Part shown: one piece after another, positions 63,821 through 64,000 of the stretch | Position numbering within the stretch: position 1 is the stretch's first letter | Layout of the letters: each line of letters begins with the position of its first letter | Origin: Yinghuangia elevatio | GTDB lineage: Bacteria > Actinomycetota > Actinomycetes > Streptomycetales > Streptomycetaceae | DNA length: 64,000 nucleotides | Direction: 5' to 3' | Assembly (NCBI RefSeq): GCF_040649515.1 | Contig: NZ_JBEZFP010000001.1 | Location: 164,266 to 228,265, forward strand | Made by a program: the position numbers and the translations under genes | Notes under the pieces: generated by a model | Databases searched by the model: none | Told to the model about the DNA's origin: nothing | What the model saw: only the letters and a program-made list of their open reading frames with translations

Positions 63821-64000
63821 CTACAGGTCCAGCGCGTTCTCGCGGCCGTGTGCCGTGTAGGCGTTCAGGAGGGTGGTCCGGTCTTCCGTGGTGAATGGGC
63901 GGTAGGCCGTGCCGCGTTCGGGGGTCCACCACACGGGTTCGTCGGTGCGGAAGCCGGCGCGCCGGAGTTCGACTTTGTTGACCTTGTTGGTCGCGGTGAC
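63821..64000 (-). CDS. fatty-acid/acyl-CoA synthetase, C-terminal fragment
   Basis: The last 59 codons of a minus-strand gene that begins beyond the window end read VTATNKVNKVELRRAGFRTD, then EPVWWTPERGTAYRPFTTED and a helix ending NALDL. This is the C-terminal end pattern of FadD-type acyl-CoA synthetases, where the first K of TATNK/VNK would be the catalytic Lys region. The full enzyme and its substrate cannot be judged. Confidence 0.7.
   Translation of the reverse strand, partial: VTATNKVNKVELRRAGFRTDEPVWWTPERGTAYRPFTTEDRTTLLNAYTAHGRENALDL

Overview
This 64 kb window is uniformly GC-rich (roughly 70-75 percent), densely coding, and contains no insertion sequences, phage genes or CRISPR arrays. 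GTG starts, 4-bp ATGA/GTGA stop-start overlaps, a spore-associated SapA-like secreted protein, Ku/LigD end joining, bacterial proteasome activator, Tat-dependent DyP peroxidase, F420-type LLM oxidoreductase and many Streptomyces-type DUFs point to a Streptomycetaceae-like actinobacterium. The genus cannot be fixed from sequence alone. A perfect 16-bp ParB site (parS) and a phased array of DnaA-box-like 9-mers, next to core genes such as serS and pheA, suggest the origin-proximal core of the chromosome rather than an arm.

Layout. 1-2.1 kb: partial aldehyde dehydrogenase and a nitrilase-fold protein with altered catalytic residues. 2.2-7.5 kb: Rpf/LysM muralytic protein, divergent ku and ligD, SapA-like protein. 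7.7-10.7 kb: HD phosphohydrolase, then a small-protein/DUF6879/XRE-DUF5753 cassette and a tRNA-Ser(UGA). 10.8-17.7 kb: HtrA protease with a leader peptide, zinc-ribbon protein, TPP-riboswitch-controlled NCS1 permease, glycerophosphodiesterase, HATPase regulator, SEC-C protein. 18-26.7 kb: secreted protein, conserved unknown, degenerate primase/polymerase-like protein, two glycosyltransferases separated by parS, a large envelope protein, and an anti-sigma-type kinase. 27-33.3 kb: an extracytoplasmic copper operon (membrane protein, YcnI, Sco, PCuAC, CopCD, DyP). 33.3-37.7 kb: DUF1023 hydrolase with a WXG-like partner, the DnaA-box array, FetB-like permease, pheA.

37.7-46.5 kb: lipoprotein deacetylase, PAP2-diacylglycerol-kinase fusion, a second PAP2 enzyme, serS, two paralogous HAD phosphatases around an LLM oxidoreductase, and an aminoglycoside-phosphotransferase-fold kinase. 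46.5-56.5 kb: two receptor Ser/Thr kinases, bpa with a hairpin over its ribosome binding site, a PadR-controlled FtsX-type ABC exporter, and two surface proteins, one with an LPKTG sorting signal. 56.6-63.6 kb: a minus-strand series of DUF5819, HTTM, TrmH-type methyltransferase, MobA-DUF6457, MoeA, TrkA-type K+ channel and quinone oxidoreductase. The window ends in the C-terminus of an acyl-CoA synthetase.

Two themes run through the window. Several genes without a Shine-Dalgarno have a TAnnnT -10 hexamer 6-8 nt before the start codon, which predicts leaderless mRNAs. Several regulatory elements sit directly on start codons: parS, the PadR operator and the bpa hairpin. All functional calls come from reading motifs by eye; no alignments, searches or folding programs were run.
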